In this document: positions 27,190 through 39,243 of the stretch, piece after piece | Position numbering within the stretch: the stretch's first letter is position 1 | Layout: every line of letters starts with the position of its first letter | From: Latrodectus hesperus | Lineage: Eukaryota > Arthropoda > Arachnida > Araneae > Theridiidae | Assembly: GCA_037975125.1 (NCBI GenBank) | Contig: JAJQOW010000023.1 | Location: forward strand, 62,001 to 126,000 | Direction: 5' to 3' | Length of the DNA stretch: 64,000 bases | Notes under the pieces: generated by a model | The model's database searches: none | Told to the model about the DNA's origin: nothing | What the model saw: the letters and a program-made list of their open reading frames with translations, nothing else | Translations under genes and position numbers: made by a program

Positions 27190-27255
27190 TTTTGCTTTGC
27201 TCTAAGACTTCTCCGGTAGATGGTACCACCAGAAGATCCACTCCCTCACATGTGA
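27190..27255 (-). repeat. Fragment of the SINE tail found at 13.5 kb
   Basis: CTCTAAGACTTCTCCGGTAG, TGGTACCACCAGAAGATCC and ACTCCCTC match the block near 13491-13552 with scattered differences. Confidence 0.5.
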
Positions 27256-27548
27256 CTAGGAAGTACACGTGGGATTTCAAATATCTTCAGTAGATTAGAT
27301 TGAAGTCTGTAAGACTGGGAGAGGAACAGCAGACAACCCTGAAGTGGGTTATAATTTTCTCCAAAGCGATAATTTGGTAACCTGTATTTCACTATAAGAA
27401 AATATTTTTGCGCAGTTCGTAGTATGCAGGTTGCATCAAAAAATGCATACACAATTTATATCATCACAGAAACCATATTTCTCATGCTACAGGTTCAATT
27501 TTTGAGAGAAAGTAATTTAATATCTACAGTAAATATATAAAAAAGAAA

Positions 27549-27838
27549 TGGGGTTTGTTTTGCAACGGGCCTTTTAGGTTTGAAGATAATGCAGCATGTG
27601 AAAAGTATTTAACAATTCTTTCTGATTCTATATCTCATGACATTCAATCATTATACGATAATAACAAGTTTTATTTCCAAAAATATGGCGCACCGTTTCA
27701 CTGTCATCGCTATGCACAAGCATACCTGGATCAAAATTTCTCAGGCCAGTGGATAGGACGCAGGAAACCATTTTGAGTTTCCTCCCTGCTAGCCAGAAAC
27801 CTTACGCAGCTGGACTTCTTCTTGAGGAACACAACAAA
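27549..27838 (+). pseudogene. Mariner-superfamily (IS630-like) transposase, C-terminal catalytic fragment
   Basis: The frame reads FEDNAACEKYLTILSD, then FQKYGAPFHCHRYAQAYLDQ and NFSGQWIGRR. After a stop and a one-base shift it reads LARNLTQLDFFL. The consensus for this IS630-like group runs FFFEDNxVTGExYLxML, FQQDGAPPHYHRDVRxYLDQ, FPGRWIGRRGPIEWPARSPDLTPLDFFLWG. The second catalytic Asp has become Tyr (KYGAP), and the third catalytic segment is disrupted. The 5' part and ends are absent, so this is a dead fragment, directly followed by a SINE. Confidence 0.75.
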
Positions 27839-27851
27839 AGCAAATGCAGAT

Positions 27852-28020
27852 GACCGCGATGACCTGCTGGTTAGGGCGTCATTCTCTTTATCGGAAGGTT
27901 GTGAGTTCAAATGCTACCTTAACCGAATGTCTGTCATGTTCGCAAAAGGCGGCTAGGGTACGTTAAAACTGGTCATAATCCTTCAAGTGAAATAGTACTT
28001 CTGGGAGTGGAAGGCCAACT
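27852..28020 (+). repeat. tRNA-derived SINE, family 1, copy b
   Basis: A tRNA-like head with A-box-like TGGTTAGGGCG and B-box-like GAGTTCAAATGC is followed by AACCGAATGTCTGTCATG and GCGGCTAGGG, shared with copy a at 6.6 kb. The repeat may extend to about 28290, where a non-AT-rich block (ACTTCTATCCAACTTG and following) has no other explanation. Confidence 0.7.
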
Positions 28021-28329
28021 ATTGGAAGGTATTCTGCTTGTTCCTGGCTTTAAAGTCACGAAGGCTCCATCCGGCTACTTCTATCCAACTTGTAGAGTTC
28101 AACTCTGTGCTAGTTGCAGGGAAGCACGCTGGTGCAACAACGAACGTAGACCATGAAAAATACATACACTTCGGAAGACATGTGCAAAGAAAACCAATTG
28201 GAGATTTTGGTACGATCTGCGGAATTACTGGTAATTCGTACTCAGAAATGTATTGATGCAGAATTCCGCCGGGTTTAACAGTACTCACATTTGCGTGAGA
28301 AAATGCATTTGTGTTTCAAATTGCACGTT

Positions 28330-29880
28330 AAGGTTTATCATTTCCTGCTATTAAGCCTTATATATGGAATATAAAGAATGGAATATATAGACTGTGCGAA
28401 GATTTAAAGTTTGTACCCATTTTTTGGCCCACTTGGTATTTCAAAACATCATTCTGTCAAAAAGTCGTAATTATCTGCAATGATTATCAGCCATAAAAAA
28501 AGGATTTTATTCTTCACCATACTGTCATACTTCATAGCCAAAAAAATATCCTAAAATTAAAAACCTTGATCATGAATGTTCCGATAAATCCATTCCACAT
28601 ACCTGATGAATTTCTCACACAGTGAAATTTTCTCGCTAGCACTAAGTTTTCGAGAAATGTGACTTCACAGTTGAAGAACTGTCAGGAACTTTAAATGATC
28701 AAAAAATATTTCGTAGGTTCACATTATTCAATGATTAATGGTTAAATATTTACTTATTTTTTTTATAAAATACTGACTCTGTAATTACTTTCTCGCTTCA
28801 CGGAATAGGTAATTAGCATTTTATAGAACTTTATATCAATGTATGTAAAATAATTATTCATCAAACAGAATTATCCGGAATGTCTGTGTAAAGTGCATCT
28901 TTAAGAGCACTTATGTCAGAATATAAGACACTAAATGTTCTTATTTTTTTCACTGCCTCAATGACAGATGTTCTTGTGACGTACTATCTAACCTAAAAAT
29001 CTTATTTCTCAGAAGTTTATTAACTTTACAGCCACAATTGACAAAAGGTATTATCCATTCAATACCCATCTTATGTCAATGCAATCGCAAAACAGAATAA
29101 CAGATTCTCCATTCTGAGAAATACAGATTCAATGACAGCTTTTTCTGACAAAAGTCAACCAACATATTATTATTATCTGATTCTTTTTCTTGCTACATCT
29201 TATTTCATTGCTGGTGGTGTAGCTATAAGTATGCTATATCTCCTCAAGAGATTTCTCGCCAAATCTGCTGTTCATTGTATTGATTATAGTGTTTCCGGTT
29301 ATCCCTTTAGTGTAGCCAATTTGAATTCTTGTTGCGTTTTTGGATTTTTTCTTGTTGCCAGGTTTGGTTTTTCTCGTATTTTACATCATATTTGCATCAT
29401 ATATACTGTTTATTTTAAGTGGCAACAGTGATAGAATGGCTTGGTGATGAAAAAAAGTCGCAAAGGACACAAATGGGAGATTTATCCTACTAGTTCATGA
29501 ATTTCATTCCTCGAAATGTAACCGAAAGGATTCAAATAACAAGATAACGAATATTAGAGCTTTTATTTTATTTTATCTTAGTTGAAATCGTTAGAATTCT
29601 AAATCAGAAATTATTATTCTCATTTTAATTGATATTTCTTTTATTCCCAAATAAAGACTATGAAAAATTACGATTAAATAAACTTACACCTATAAGAAAT
29701 TTTCTTCTTCTATTGAGATTACACTTATTTCCATTTTTAATTTCCTATTCAATGTAGCAAAATTCCTTAAAAATATAAAATTAATAATTTAATTTAATTT
29801 ATTCCTACAGTGATTTTTTTCTGAGTTACCGAGCATTTTCGCTGAAATCTTAAATTATAACTCAAAAGAAGGAAATCATT
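28330..29880. other. Intergenic DNA, no gene seen
   Basis: No gene was recognised. A short motif pair near 29441-29496 recurs at 1411-1455. Confidence 0.4.
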
Positions 29881-29889
29881 TGACTGATT

Positions 29890-29955
29890 TTCATTCGGAA
29901 ATTAGAATTTTAATGATTTAAATCATTAAAACTTTAGATTCCAAATGATTTTTTT
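29890..29955. repeat. Imperfect palindrome with a perfect 24-bp core
   Basis: The core at 29908-29931 reads TTTTAATGATTT then its reverse complement with no spacer. Outside it the arms continue to pair imperfectly, with CATTCGGAA on the left and TTCCAAATG on the right. Total reach is about 60 bp. Confidence 0.75.
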
Positions 29956-29999
29956 TATGAACTTTCTTTCCAAAACATATTTGTTTTTACCATTTGATT

Positions 30000-32330
30000 A
30001 AATAATGGTGAAAACAAGGAAAATAAAATTTTATTTTTTGAGAAAAACAACTTCTAAATGCTGTTAAAAAAATTATAGAATTTTATAAAATAATTTCTAG
30101 TCACGAACTTTTAATGCAATTTATAATTATTGCTTAATTTTTCTCACATTTCATTTCGTTTAATTCTGGGCATAATTTCAATCCTTCAATGAATAAATTT
30201 GTTTTAAAATATATAGTGTTCAATGAACATATATAAATCCATCGAAATGAATAACGTGTTGTATTATTCATTTAATGCGACCCATAAATGTGTTTCGAAA
30301 TAATTACTTATTAAGGTATTAGTTATTCGAATAATTGTAAAGTTGATAAATTATATCGAAATAATCTGTGTCTTTGAGACCCTATAGTTGAAAAGAAACA
30401 TTTCTAATACACTATCTTAATTATTGAGAATTAAAGAAAATTGTGTAAAAAACAATAATTACAGTAAAAAAAGAAATGCGTTTCAAATCTAATTCAAACG
30501 TTTATATACGAAATAGCTTAGCCGCTATTCCTCTAGTGGTTGACATCTTTCTCAAATGATGGACATGAAAACGATATCAAATCATCTGCAGTGATATTAA
30601 AATGTGCATTGTTTATCATTGGATGGATGAGAGTTTCAGAAAGCACAATTTATAAAAATATTCCAAATTCTAATTCTATACCACAATGAGTATTTGAAAT
30701 ATTTAAAAATGAAAGTTTTATTTTAGTAATTAATAATTCATTTGCATTTAGCGAAGAAAACTGTCATTGTTTTTATTTATTGCTTAAAATATTTTTTATA
30801 CAAAATTAAAAATTAAAGCTGAAATTTGGGTGATTTTTATCATTTTAAAACACATTTTACTTAGTTAAAAATGAAGCTTTATGTATCTCTCTTTTTGTTA
30901 GATACATTACTTTTTAATTATTTTAATTTATAATTTACACTCTGAATTAAAAAAGAAAAAAATCCTTATCTTTTTATGATGAAATCGCCAAGTAAAATTT
31001 AACTAATGCCACGAATAAAATAGCAAAACAGTAAACTTCAGTATTTAACAATTGGTTCTTGGTTTTTGAGGACATATATCACTACGTCTTCTGTTACATC
31101 GTAGAATTTTTAATAGACAGTGGAGAAAATCTTAACGGATAAATATTGTGTGTGGTGCTTGGTGTAATGATGTTTAACACCATATCCTTCTGTTAGTATT
31201 TTTATTAAATATAATTCGAAAATTAAATTAAAAATTTGACTTTTCATTGGTTTTTACCCCAAATTGCTTAAAATTGCTCTGTGTAACTTAGAAATAAATC
31301 TTAACGACTTTTAAATTATGAACACAATTCTGTAGTACAAAGCTTTGTATTGTTAAAATAAACATCTAGATATAGCTACAAAATAATACAATCACTTACA
31401 GTAGTCTAGGCTCTTGTATTTTCAATACTAATTATCAAAATGGCACCAACAGAAACAAAAATGTTTTGAAATCACAGAAACAGAAGCTAGCGAAATACAT
31501 ATTGAGTGAATTCGATATTGTTCCATGTCTTTTAACAAGATCTGTTACATATTGAAATTTTACCCGAATTTCATGTTCCCCACGATAAATGTATGTTTTA
31601 AAATTAAGCTCAGAATTCTGGTTAACCGAATGCCCTTGTTTAACACGAAGGCCCCACAGAAACTGATCTTGATTAACATAAGGTTGAATTATTATCCGAA
31701 AGATTTCGGCGACGTAAATTACGCCATTATCAATTCGAATTCGAACACGAATTCCGCTCGTAAAAGTTGTTCCTCGAACTGATGTAAGTTTTGTCTTGCA
31801 TTGGAAAATTTAATGCAGATCTCAAAATTAACTAAACAAATATCTGTAATTCTGATTAAACAGACAGAACTTTTATTATAATCATTCAGAAGAGGAAAGT
31901 TATTATGCAGATTTAAGCGAGGGAATAAGTTGCGAGATGATTACGTCCGCAGACTATTTCAATTTCTATTCTAAAGTCATCGGATGGGATTCAATCAGAG
32001 ACGATTTAAATTGAATTTCGAATGTGATAAGTGTTCTGCTTCCATAAACATACTGATGATGTCGAAGGAATTTTCGATTAATCGTTTTCCTAAAGAGATC
32101 AAAGGTGAAATTATTTGTTATTTTAAAAGCTGAATTAGATATTGCTTTATAATAAATAGAAAAACATTTTTAATATTTCAAATGCAATTTAATTTTCAGA
32201 TAAAATGATATATATCTTTCATAAGAACATGAAAAATACTTGTTCATTGTTCATAACATTTATTAATTTGAAAATAAACAATTAAAAATGCATTATAAAT
32301 TAGAAATGCATTAAACAAAACTATCAACAA
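30000..32330. other. Intergenic DNA, no gene seen
   Basis: Mostly AT-rich. From about 31440 to 32110 the composition is less AT-rich, with strings such as TCAATTCGAATTCGAACAC, but no splice-bounded exon or known motif emerges. Confidence 0.4.
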
Positions 32331-32457
32331 ATAACTTTATAGTTTAAACTATAAAAACGTGGATAATATGTATAATTCACAGGCGTTCACTGCTAAAAAT
32401 TTATGGGCAATAATTTTTAACTTCTTATAAAATATAAAAATTGGATGATTATGAAGC

Positions 32458-32523
32458 ATTACTTTTAAATTTATTACATCTGTTGTTAACATTGACAACA
32501 GACGTAATAAATTTAAAAGTAAT
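32458..32523. repeat. Near-perfect hairpin with 29-bp stem and 8-bp loop
   Basis: The left arm 32458-32486 (ATTACTTTTAAATTTATTAC and following) pairs with the right arm 32495-32523 with a single mismatch. The loop is TAACATTG. The stem is too perfect for a typical microRNA precursor, so a small palindromic MITE is equally likely. Confidence 0.85.
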
Positions 32524-33104
32524 TTCGTCAGTTAACATTAATAGTATAGGTGCAAAATAGAGCTATAACTATTATTTATAGTTAGATTTATTCCGATGCA
32601 ATATTGTGAATCGTATTACTGGTAATTGTAAACTAAAGCATGTTGTAATTATGTTAAAATTTTTATAATTTATTTGTAATATATTTTTATTAGCCAATTT
32701 ATCGCAAGAAATAATTTTTTGAGAATATAATGTAACATATTGATGAGAATATAGGTAAACATATTGGATACAAAAAAGGGAAAAAAAATTAATGATCCAT
32801 TTTGAAACAAACCTTGTCATCACTTAGAGAAAAAAGTAATCATAATTGATTCGTTGATTGTACTTACTAAATCTGAACAACCAAACTAATTTGATTCCTT
32901 TACCTTATCTCAATAAATTTCTAAAAATGAAAACAGAAATATTGATTTTTTCATATTTTTCTTAACGTTTCCTTTATTAAAGTACTTACACCATCACAAT
33001 AAGTTCTTATTGTAAAATCAGCTCATTCATTTTGGTTCAGCTTTTTAGTCATCATAATCATTGAAATAAATGTGGGAAAATATATTAGTAATAATACATG
33101 GTTA

Positions 33105-33238
<134 letters not shown>

Positions 33239-33544
33239 GTCGAAATTCTCCATTTATATGTCTATATTATTTTATGAATGTTACATTTTTCCAAAGAGAA
33301 TCTTACTTTTCAGAAAATACCGTATCTTCAAAATATCACTACGCATTGGAACAGGAAATTTATGATTTTCTTCATCAAAAACTCGTCACAATAGACGGTA
33401 ATTTCAGCTTCATATTGATAAGAGAAATAGTTTTTAAATCAATAACTGTATACACTAAAAATCCATTCAAAGAAAAACAAATATTTTCTCAAACGTTTCT
33501 CTTAGATAAGTTTAAGGTTGCTTTTTCTAATAGCTTTCGATTGA

Positions 33545-33680
33545 CTTGGAAACTAAATGGTCAGATTTTTGACCTAGAGTTCAAAAGCTCTTGTGTTCGA
33601 TTCTCTAATTGATGTGGATGTTTATAATGGTTCAAAGTCCACTTTAAATCTAGATATCTGTTTAAGTTAATCCTCAAGTG
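33545..33680 (+). repeat. tRNA-derived SINE, family 2, copy b
   Basis: AAATGGTCAGATTTTTGACC gives a tRNA-like head. GTGTTCGATTCTC is the B box near 33592. Then come GTCCACTTTAAATCTAGATA and TTAATCC, shared with the 10.8-kb and 55.9-kb copies. Confidence 0.6.
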
Positions 33681-33808
33681 CTGAAAAGGCACGCATTAAA
33701 AGAAATGAACGACAAACCAACAAAATATTTCTTATGATGAGAGCATTTGCATTTATGGTTCATTTTTTCTTACCTTTCATTTTGATATAATATGCATTTA
33801 ATGTATAA

Positions 33809-33813
33809 TATAC

Positions 33814-33901
<88 letters not shown>
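33809..33901. repeat. (TACA)n followed by (AT)n microsatellite
   Basis: Same compound type as the tract 700 bp upstream: a short TACA run and then pure AT. Confidence 0.95.
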
Positions 33902-33906
<5 letters not shown>

Positions 33907-34154
33907 TATTCAATATAAAATATAGAATTAGTTGTAATTTTGTTACAGTTATATATAATTATATTAAAGTGTTATATTCTATTAACATCAGGTAATTAAC
34001 AAATTTGATTATTGAAGAAGTTTCCTTATATTAACAGAGAAAGACACTTAGCTCTACAATGTAAAAAAAACGGAAGAAATACAGTAAAAATCACACTGTT
34101 ATTTAAATAGCTGTCATAGGAACACTAATGATTAGAGTAAATTTTACTGTAAAA

Positions 34155-34354
34155 TTCAGCCGCAAAAAATCGCTTGCTATTGGGCATGCGCATTGAATTG
34201 GCGGGATAAAAGTTTCTTCTGTTCCTGCAACATATAAATCAAATGAATTTCGCCATTTATTTGCCTTTGTTTTCGCTTGGTGAAGCAGGTGATATTTTGA
34301 GAACAGTTGTTCCTTTAGTTGAATTTCTATTGAAATTTAATCACCAAATATAAG
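34155..34354 (+). promoter_or_regulatory. Candidate promoter and noncoding first exon
   Basis: Within 28 bp there is an inverted CCAAT box (ATTGG, 34179-34183), an NRF1-like GCATGCGCA (34184-34192) and an E2F-like TTGGCGGGA (34198-34206). This dense cluster is unlike the surrounding AT-rich DNA and is typical of TATA-less animal promoters. About 150 bp downstream, AAG|GTAACG at 34354/34355 would serve as a splice donor for a 5' UTR exon. The spliced pseudogene at 35.9-37.6 kb lies next on the same strand and is the natural partner, but the link is inferred. Confidence 0.45.
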
Positions 34355-35940
34355 GTAACGTATACTTTTCATATTGTTTATTACGCAAGTTGTTAGCGAA
34401 CCTCGATTTATATAAATTCTTATAAATTTGACTGAACATTTCAAAAAATTCTAAGCTGAATTTACAAATGATCACATTCACTAGTATTAATTCAGTGTCA
34501 ATATTTTTTTACTTACTTTTTATTAATATTTAAAATATTTTATAGTAGTTTGGTAACATAATTGATTAGTATTTTAATTATCAAATTTTTGACGAAATTA
34601 GAGTTGTATTTAAGTGCTTCCATTATTATAAAATTGCTTAGCTATATTTCTTTCAAAATTAAAATTGAATAATCATCTATTGTAATATTCTTTTAGATAT
34701 ATATTATTAAATATATTAACGAAATTTCAATTTTATTTCGTTGTTGAAAATTTCTGATTTTTCTTTTATTGTAAAATGATATAATTTATTGTATATTAAC
34801 TAAATATAACATATTTTTTTTTATATTTTTTAATAATTTTTTGATTAGAATTTTATTAAAAAATGTTTATTTTTTAATACAGATCGTTAAATTGCATTCT
34901 AATTATGATCAGTAATTCAATTCCATTTTGTAACATGCATTAAAATAATAATTTTTTAGGTATAAATGTTTGTAAATTCTTTCAATAAAATAATATTACA
35001 AACAATGATATTTATTAGAATAAATAGTCATGTGTTTAGAATTTGGATGGAATGTAAAAATGCATTTCAATGAAAAATGTAATGCTTTTTTAAAATATCT
35101 CTATTTTTTAAAATCATTATTTTACAACAAATATATAAGTATTCCTTTTTTAAATACATATTAGGAAGTACTATTTGAATTAAGGTCATTCATTTAGAAA
35201 ATGTAAAGTTTATTATTTTATAACCATGATTATTTTTTTAAATTTATATTACTAATTAGAACCATTAGAACATTAATTAAAAGCCTGTTTGAGAAATCTT
35301 GTTGGTTGTTTGATATTTATAAAACAAAATTTCAGGCAACATATTTTCTTGTAAAAAATTACATTATTACTGCAAATTTTACTTTATTTTGTTAAAAAAT
35401 TGCAAAATTTGTAGTGCTAATTATGATTTATTTAGTTATGTTAGTGAAGGAATCTGAAAGAAAAGCTAATTTAAAATTATAATTAAGAAACAAATACATG
35501 AGTGAAAACTTTGTAATTTATTCTTGCTAAACATATTTAAAATATATTGTGCTCAAGATTTTTCTAATACTACTGTGCACATTAAATACTACCTTCCAAT
35601 ATGGTCACACTTTTTAAAAATTTTTTTAAATATATCTATGTTTTGGGAAAATAAGAATTTATGAAGAAAGTGTTTGATTTGTAAAGGAAGTTTTAAAAAT
35701 AGAATAATCACAAATAACTTTTAGTAGTAAGACAATTCAGAGTAAAGCCTCTCCATATCAACTTCAGCCATATTTGAAAGCTGGAATAGGTATTGGGAGA
35801 GAGAGAGTTTTTGTAAGCACGTGTATTTTTAAAAGTTTTCTATTTTTCCTTCATTGTGATGTCCGACAAGAAGCCAAAATGCAGTGTGTTTTTAGATGTT
35901 ATAATTGAAGAGGTTGTAAAATTAATATGAGACTTTTCCA

Positions 35941-37570
35941 TTTCAAAGAAAAGATATTAACACACCTAGTGATATTTCCACATTAAATGAAAGATGACCT
36001 TGTTTATTTAAAGCGAAGCATTTTGGGCAATTTTAAGTGCTTAACTGCTGTAGATTTAAATGAAAGTTTAAATAATTTAATCTTAAGTTTGCATCAGCTA
36101 ACAAAATTAAAAGAATTGTTAATTTCTTAAAAACTTCTCCTGTAGGTTGTAAAATACAATCTTCAACCATTGAGGAATTGGATAGAAAAGAGGATGTTGG
36201 AGCGTGTATTGTTCTTCTATCTGCATATTTTGGAGAAGACTTGAAAAAATATTTAAAAGTATTGCAGTAAAGTATTCAAAACCTTATTAAAAAAGTTACT
36301 GCTTAGTAAATTATAAGTAAGAAATTTAAAAATGAATATAAAAATTAATCATAAATAAATTAATCAGGAATTTGTTTATTGATTTTAGATTTCCACATCT
36401 TCTCAGGATGCAGTAGATATTATAGACTTACCTTGCACACCATGTGAATTAATTTGTGGTATGTATTATTTATACATTTCATAAGGTTTGAAATGTTTTA
36501 ACTCAAAAGCCAAAATTTGTTGTTACATTTATTTACCTCTTCAAATACTGTTTACTCTGCTTAACATTCTATTTAAAATAAATCATATGAATATATAAAA
36601 TTCTAAAACAATCTAAATAAATTATATTTCCTAATTTTGCACTATTTCACATAATTTCTTATTGAAATTAAAGTTTTATTGGAGGGAATACAACTTTGAT
36701 GTCATTCTAAGACAACTTAAATTTCACTTTTGGGGTAACTATTTACGAGTTAAAGAAATTCAGTTTTAAGCAAATGTCTTATAAAATGTTATTTCATAAA
36801 TTATTGTTACTTTGACACATTAATGCATTTTAATTTTTCTGTTTATTTTGGATGAAAATATTTTTAACTTGTGTATATATGTATGCAAAAGAAATGTTTC
36901 CATATTCTTTACAAAATTAATTTTTTTAAACTTAAAATTGGATTCTGTAAGTTATCTTTAAAATGTGGGCATAAGGTTCATGTTTCGCACTTTATTTCTA
37001 AAAATTTGCAATTCAGAGTTTCCATTGGAAATGTTATGATTTGCTTCTCAGAGGATATAATTTTCGATAACAAATGAATCCTTATAAAACAAATTCTATA
37101 TTCTCTTTTAATTAAATCAATTATAAATTAGTTTTCGAGATAGAAAACATCAGTTAGAATGATTGAATTCAAGTACAGATTTTATCATCTTCATAAGAAG
37201 TGAGACCTTCATTACCAAAAATTCTTATCATGAAATTGCCAAAATCCTTTGAAATAATTTTTATCATCAAAATGATTGTGATTGCATGAATGTAACAACC
37301 ACTTGTTAACTATTAAAAGAACTATATTTAAGGGAAATTCAATCAGTTATATAAACAATAAAAAGTTCTATGATTATTTTATTAAACTATAAAACAATTT
37401 TTCCTCTGAAATATTCTCAGCTCTTGAAATTTCAAATTAGTTATTCATGTGTCTGATTTCTTTTTTTTTTTTCAGGTGTTTGTTCAATTTTAATCCCTTG
37501 CAAGAAACGAAATCTAAAAAAATATGTCAAGGATGAAATCCAAGCACGTGTTTTTGTCACTTTTAAATAA
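35941..37570 (+). pseudogene. Spliced, damaged gene of an unnamed family (ERWP / LPxTPC type), 3' exons
   Basis: Three segments fit together. From 35941 the frame reads SDISTLNER and then a TGA (35995-35997) where family members have Trp in an ERWPxLF motif; similarity continues in shifting frames through FKCLTAVDLNESL. From about 36088 to 36258 it reads KIKRIVNFLKTSP, then DVGACIVLLSAYFGEDLKKY, ending at an A|GTATTG donor (phase 0). The exon at 36389-36458 (TTTTAG acceptor, GTATGT donor) reads DAVDIIDLPCTPCELIC. The last exon at 37476-37570 follows a long pyrimidine tract and reads VCSILIPCKKRNLKKYV to a TAA. The phase-1 join of the last two exons keeps the frame. The ERWP, AYF-ED and LP-TPC order recalls uncharacterised proteins common in fish and arthropods; function unknown. 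Introns argue against a processed copy. A fully spliced but misread gene remains possible. Confidence 0.5.
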
Positions 37571-37608
37571 TTTATCCAACTTTAAATGACTATAATTATT
37601 AAAATGTA

Positions 37609-37614
37609 AATAAA
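37609..37614 (+). terminator. Polyadenylation signal AATAAA
   Basis: A canonical hexamer 39 nt after the TAA of the spliced pseudogene, as expected for a true 3' end. In such AT-rich DNA the hexamer is common, so position is the main support. Confidence 0.45.
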
Positions 37615-38265
37615 AAAAATTCTTTTCAATTATTTGTGTATTGTCAACTATATTGCTTTTTTTTTCTTCAGAATCTTTATTTGCTTTTATTATAATGGAA
37701 AAAATCAATTACTTATACAATATCAAAAAGAAAACTTTTATTGTCTTAACAGTATAATTAAAATACTATATCATTAACTAATTTCCCTTTGGTAATTTTA
37801 GTAAAATGGAATGTTTTGTAAGGTTTCTTTTCATCCTAAATCTGTAGAATCACAGATATATCAAAAATCAATTTTATGCTTAGCTTTGTATCGTATTCAA
37901 TATAACTGTTATTTCTTAATTTTTTTTTAAAAAAAATATGTAATAAAAAAAATTCAAACTTCTGTTAAAGTTACGATTGTGAGGTAAGAAAGTTAACAAT
38001 CTTGTTAGGTATTTAAAGTTAAATTATTGATCTCAAAATGTTCTGAAAAATGACATCTTCTGCAATATAACATAAGTTATGTTTTTGTGCTTTGTATATT
38101 GTATAAAAAATTGCTTAAAAATAGCTGACCCATAAATAAGAAATTAGCTATTGTGTATTCAAAATTGATTTATACTCTACTGTTATCTTTACAAAACATG
38201 CTGATAGCTGTAAATAGCTATTGCAATAGGTTTTGTAGAATATGCAGCAAAATGCATAGTAAAAT

Positions 38266-38452
38266 GTGCTGTAAAAATAACAATAAAAAGTGCTGAAAAA
38301 ATAACAATAAAATGTGCTGTAAAAATTACAGTAAAAAGTGCTGTAAAAATTACAGTAAAAAGTGCTGTAAAAATTACAGTGAAAAGTGGTGTAAAAATTA
38401 CAGTAAAAAGAACTGTAAAAGTTTTACGAATATGCTGTAAAATTTACAGCAT
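38266..38452. repeat. 24-bp tandem array of palindromic units
   Basis: Six units of exactly 24 bp run from 38266 to 38409. The consensus is GTGCTGTAAAAATTACAGTA followed by AAAA. Each mature unit contains CTGTAA-AAA-TTACAG, an inverted repeat. Degenerate units follow, including ATGCTGTAAAATTTACAGCA near 38432-38452, a palindrome in its own right. The block ends around 38519 in TTTTTTTTAGAGTGT, which resembles a MITE terminus. Confidence 0.88.
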
Positions 38453-38589
38453 ATTGTATTGGCGCCCAAAACGCCAGCACATTTTGCTGTAAAATTACAG
38501 TGCTTTTTTTTAGAGTGTACAGTACCTGTGGACCCTCTCAACATTTCAGTCTGTCACTTATCAAGCTCTTCAGCAGATGAATACTGAAT

Positions 38590-39243
38590 ACTTTTAAATA
38601 CTGTGTGTATACTGACAGTATGAGTGTTTTAGAAGCTTTGTGGAATAGTAGTTTTGATTGTCATCCCGTTGTGTCTAGAATTTTTCGAGCATTACATTCC
38701 CATGCTGGCAAGGGATATGATATCATATTCTGTTGGATCCCAAGACACGTAGGTTTCGATGGCAATGAGAAGGTTGATGCAGCTGCTAAAACTGCACCTA
38801 GTCCATCTCTACTATCAGTTCCTTTGTCTGATGTGAGAAGGTATGTACAAATGCTAATTTATTCGCTTTGGCAGGAGTCATGGAACATGCAGGTCAATGA
38901 TAAGTTGCATGCCATATTTCCATACGTTACTTTATTAACAGTTCTATCGATACGAAGTGCTGATGTAAGGTTAACTTGCTTTCGTATCGGACACACACGT
39001 TTCACACACTGACATTTGTTATTAAGTGAATTAAATCCTTGGTGTGAAACGTGCGATGAACCATATACATTATTTCATATTTTAATTACATGTCATGATT
39101 TTAACCACTTACGTTTACCTTTTTTTAAAAATGATATTTTAACTTTGATTGATTTAACAGGGGATCCACCTCATAGAAACCTATTCACTTTTTTAAGGGC
39201 AATAGGTTTTTACATTATATTTAATTTCTATTATAAATTTTAA
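38590..39243 (+). pseudogene. Non-LTR retrotransposon fragment: RNase H domain and C-terminal zinc motif
   Basis: YTDSMSVLEAL carries the RNase H substrate-strand Asp. WIPRHVGFDGNEKVDAAAK matches the WIPGHVGxxGNExAD signature with its catalytic Asp. Further on, RIGHTRFTH and a CETCDEPYTLFHILITC motif (Cys-Cys-His-Cys) are the usual C-terminal end of RNase H-bearing non-LTR elements of the I/LOA type. A TGA at 39010-39012 interrupts the frame where Arg is expected, and the frame then continues unchanged from 39016. All upstream domains (endonuclease, reverse transcriptase) are missing, which is normal for 5'-truncated insertions. No poly(A) tail is obvious. Confidence 0.85.

Noticed and set aside
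27852..27925. Possible functional tRNA gene
   Set aside because: A and B boxes are present but the acceptor and anticodon stems do not pair and a shared SINE tail follows.
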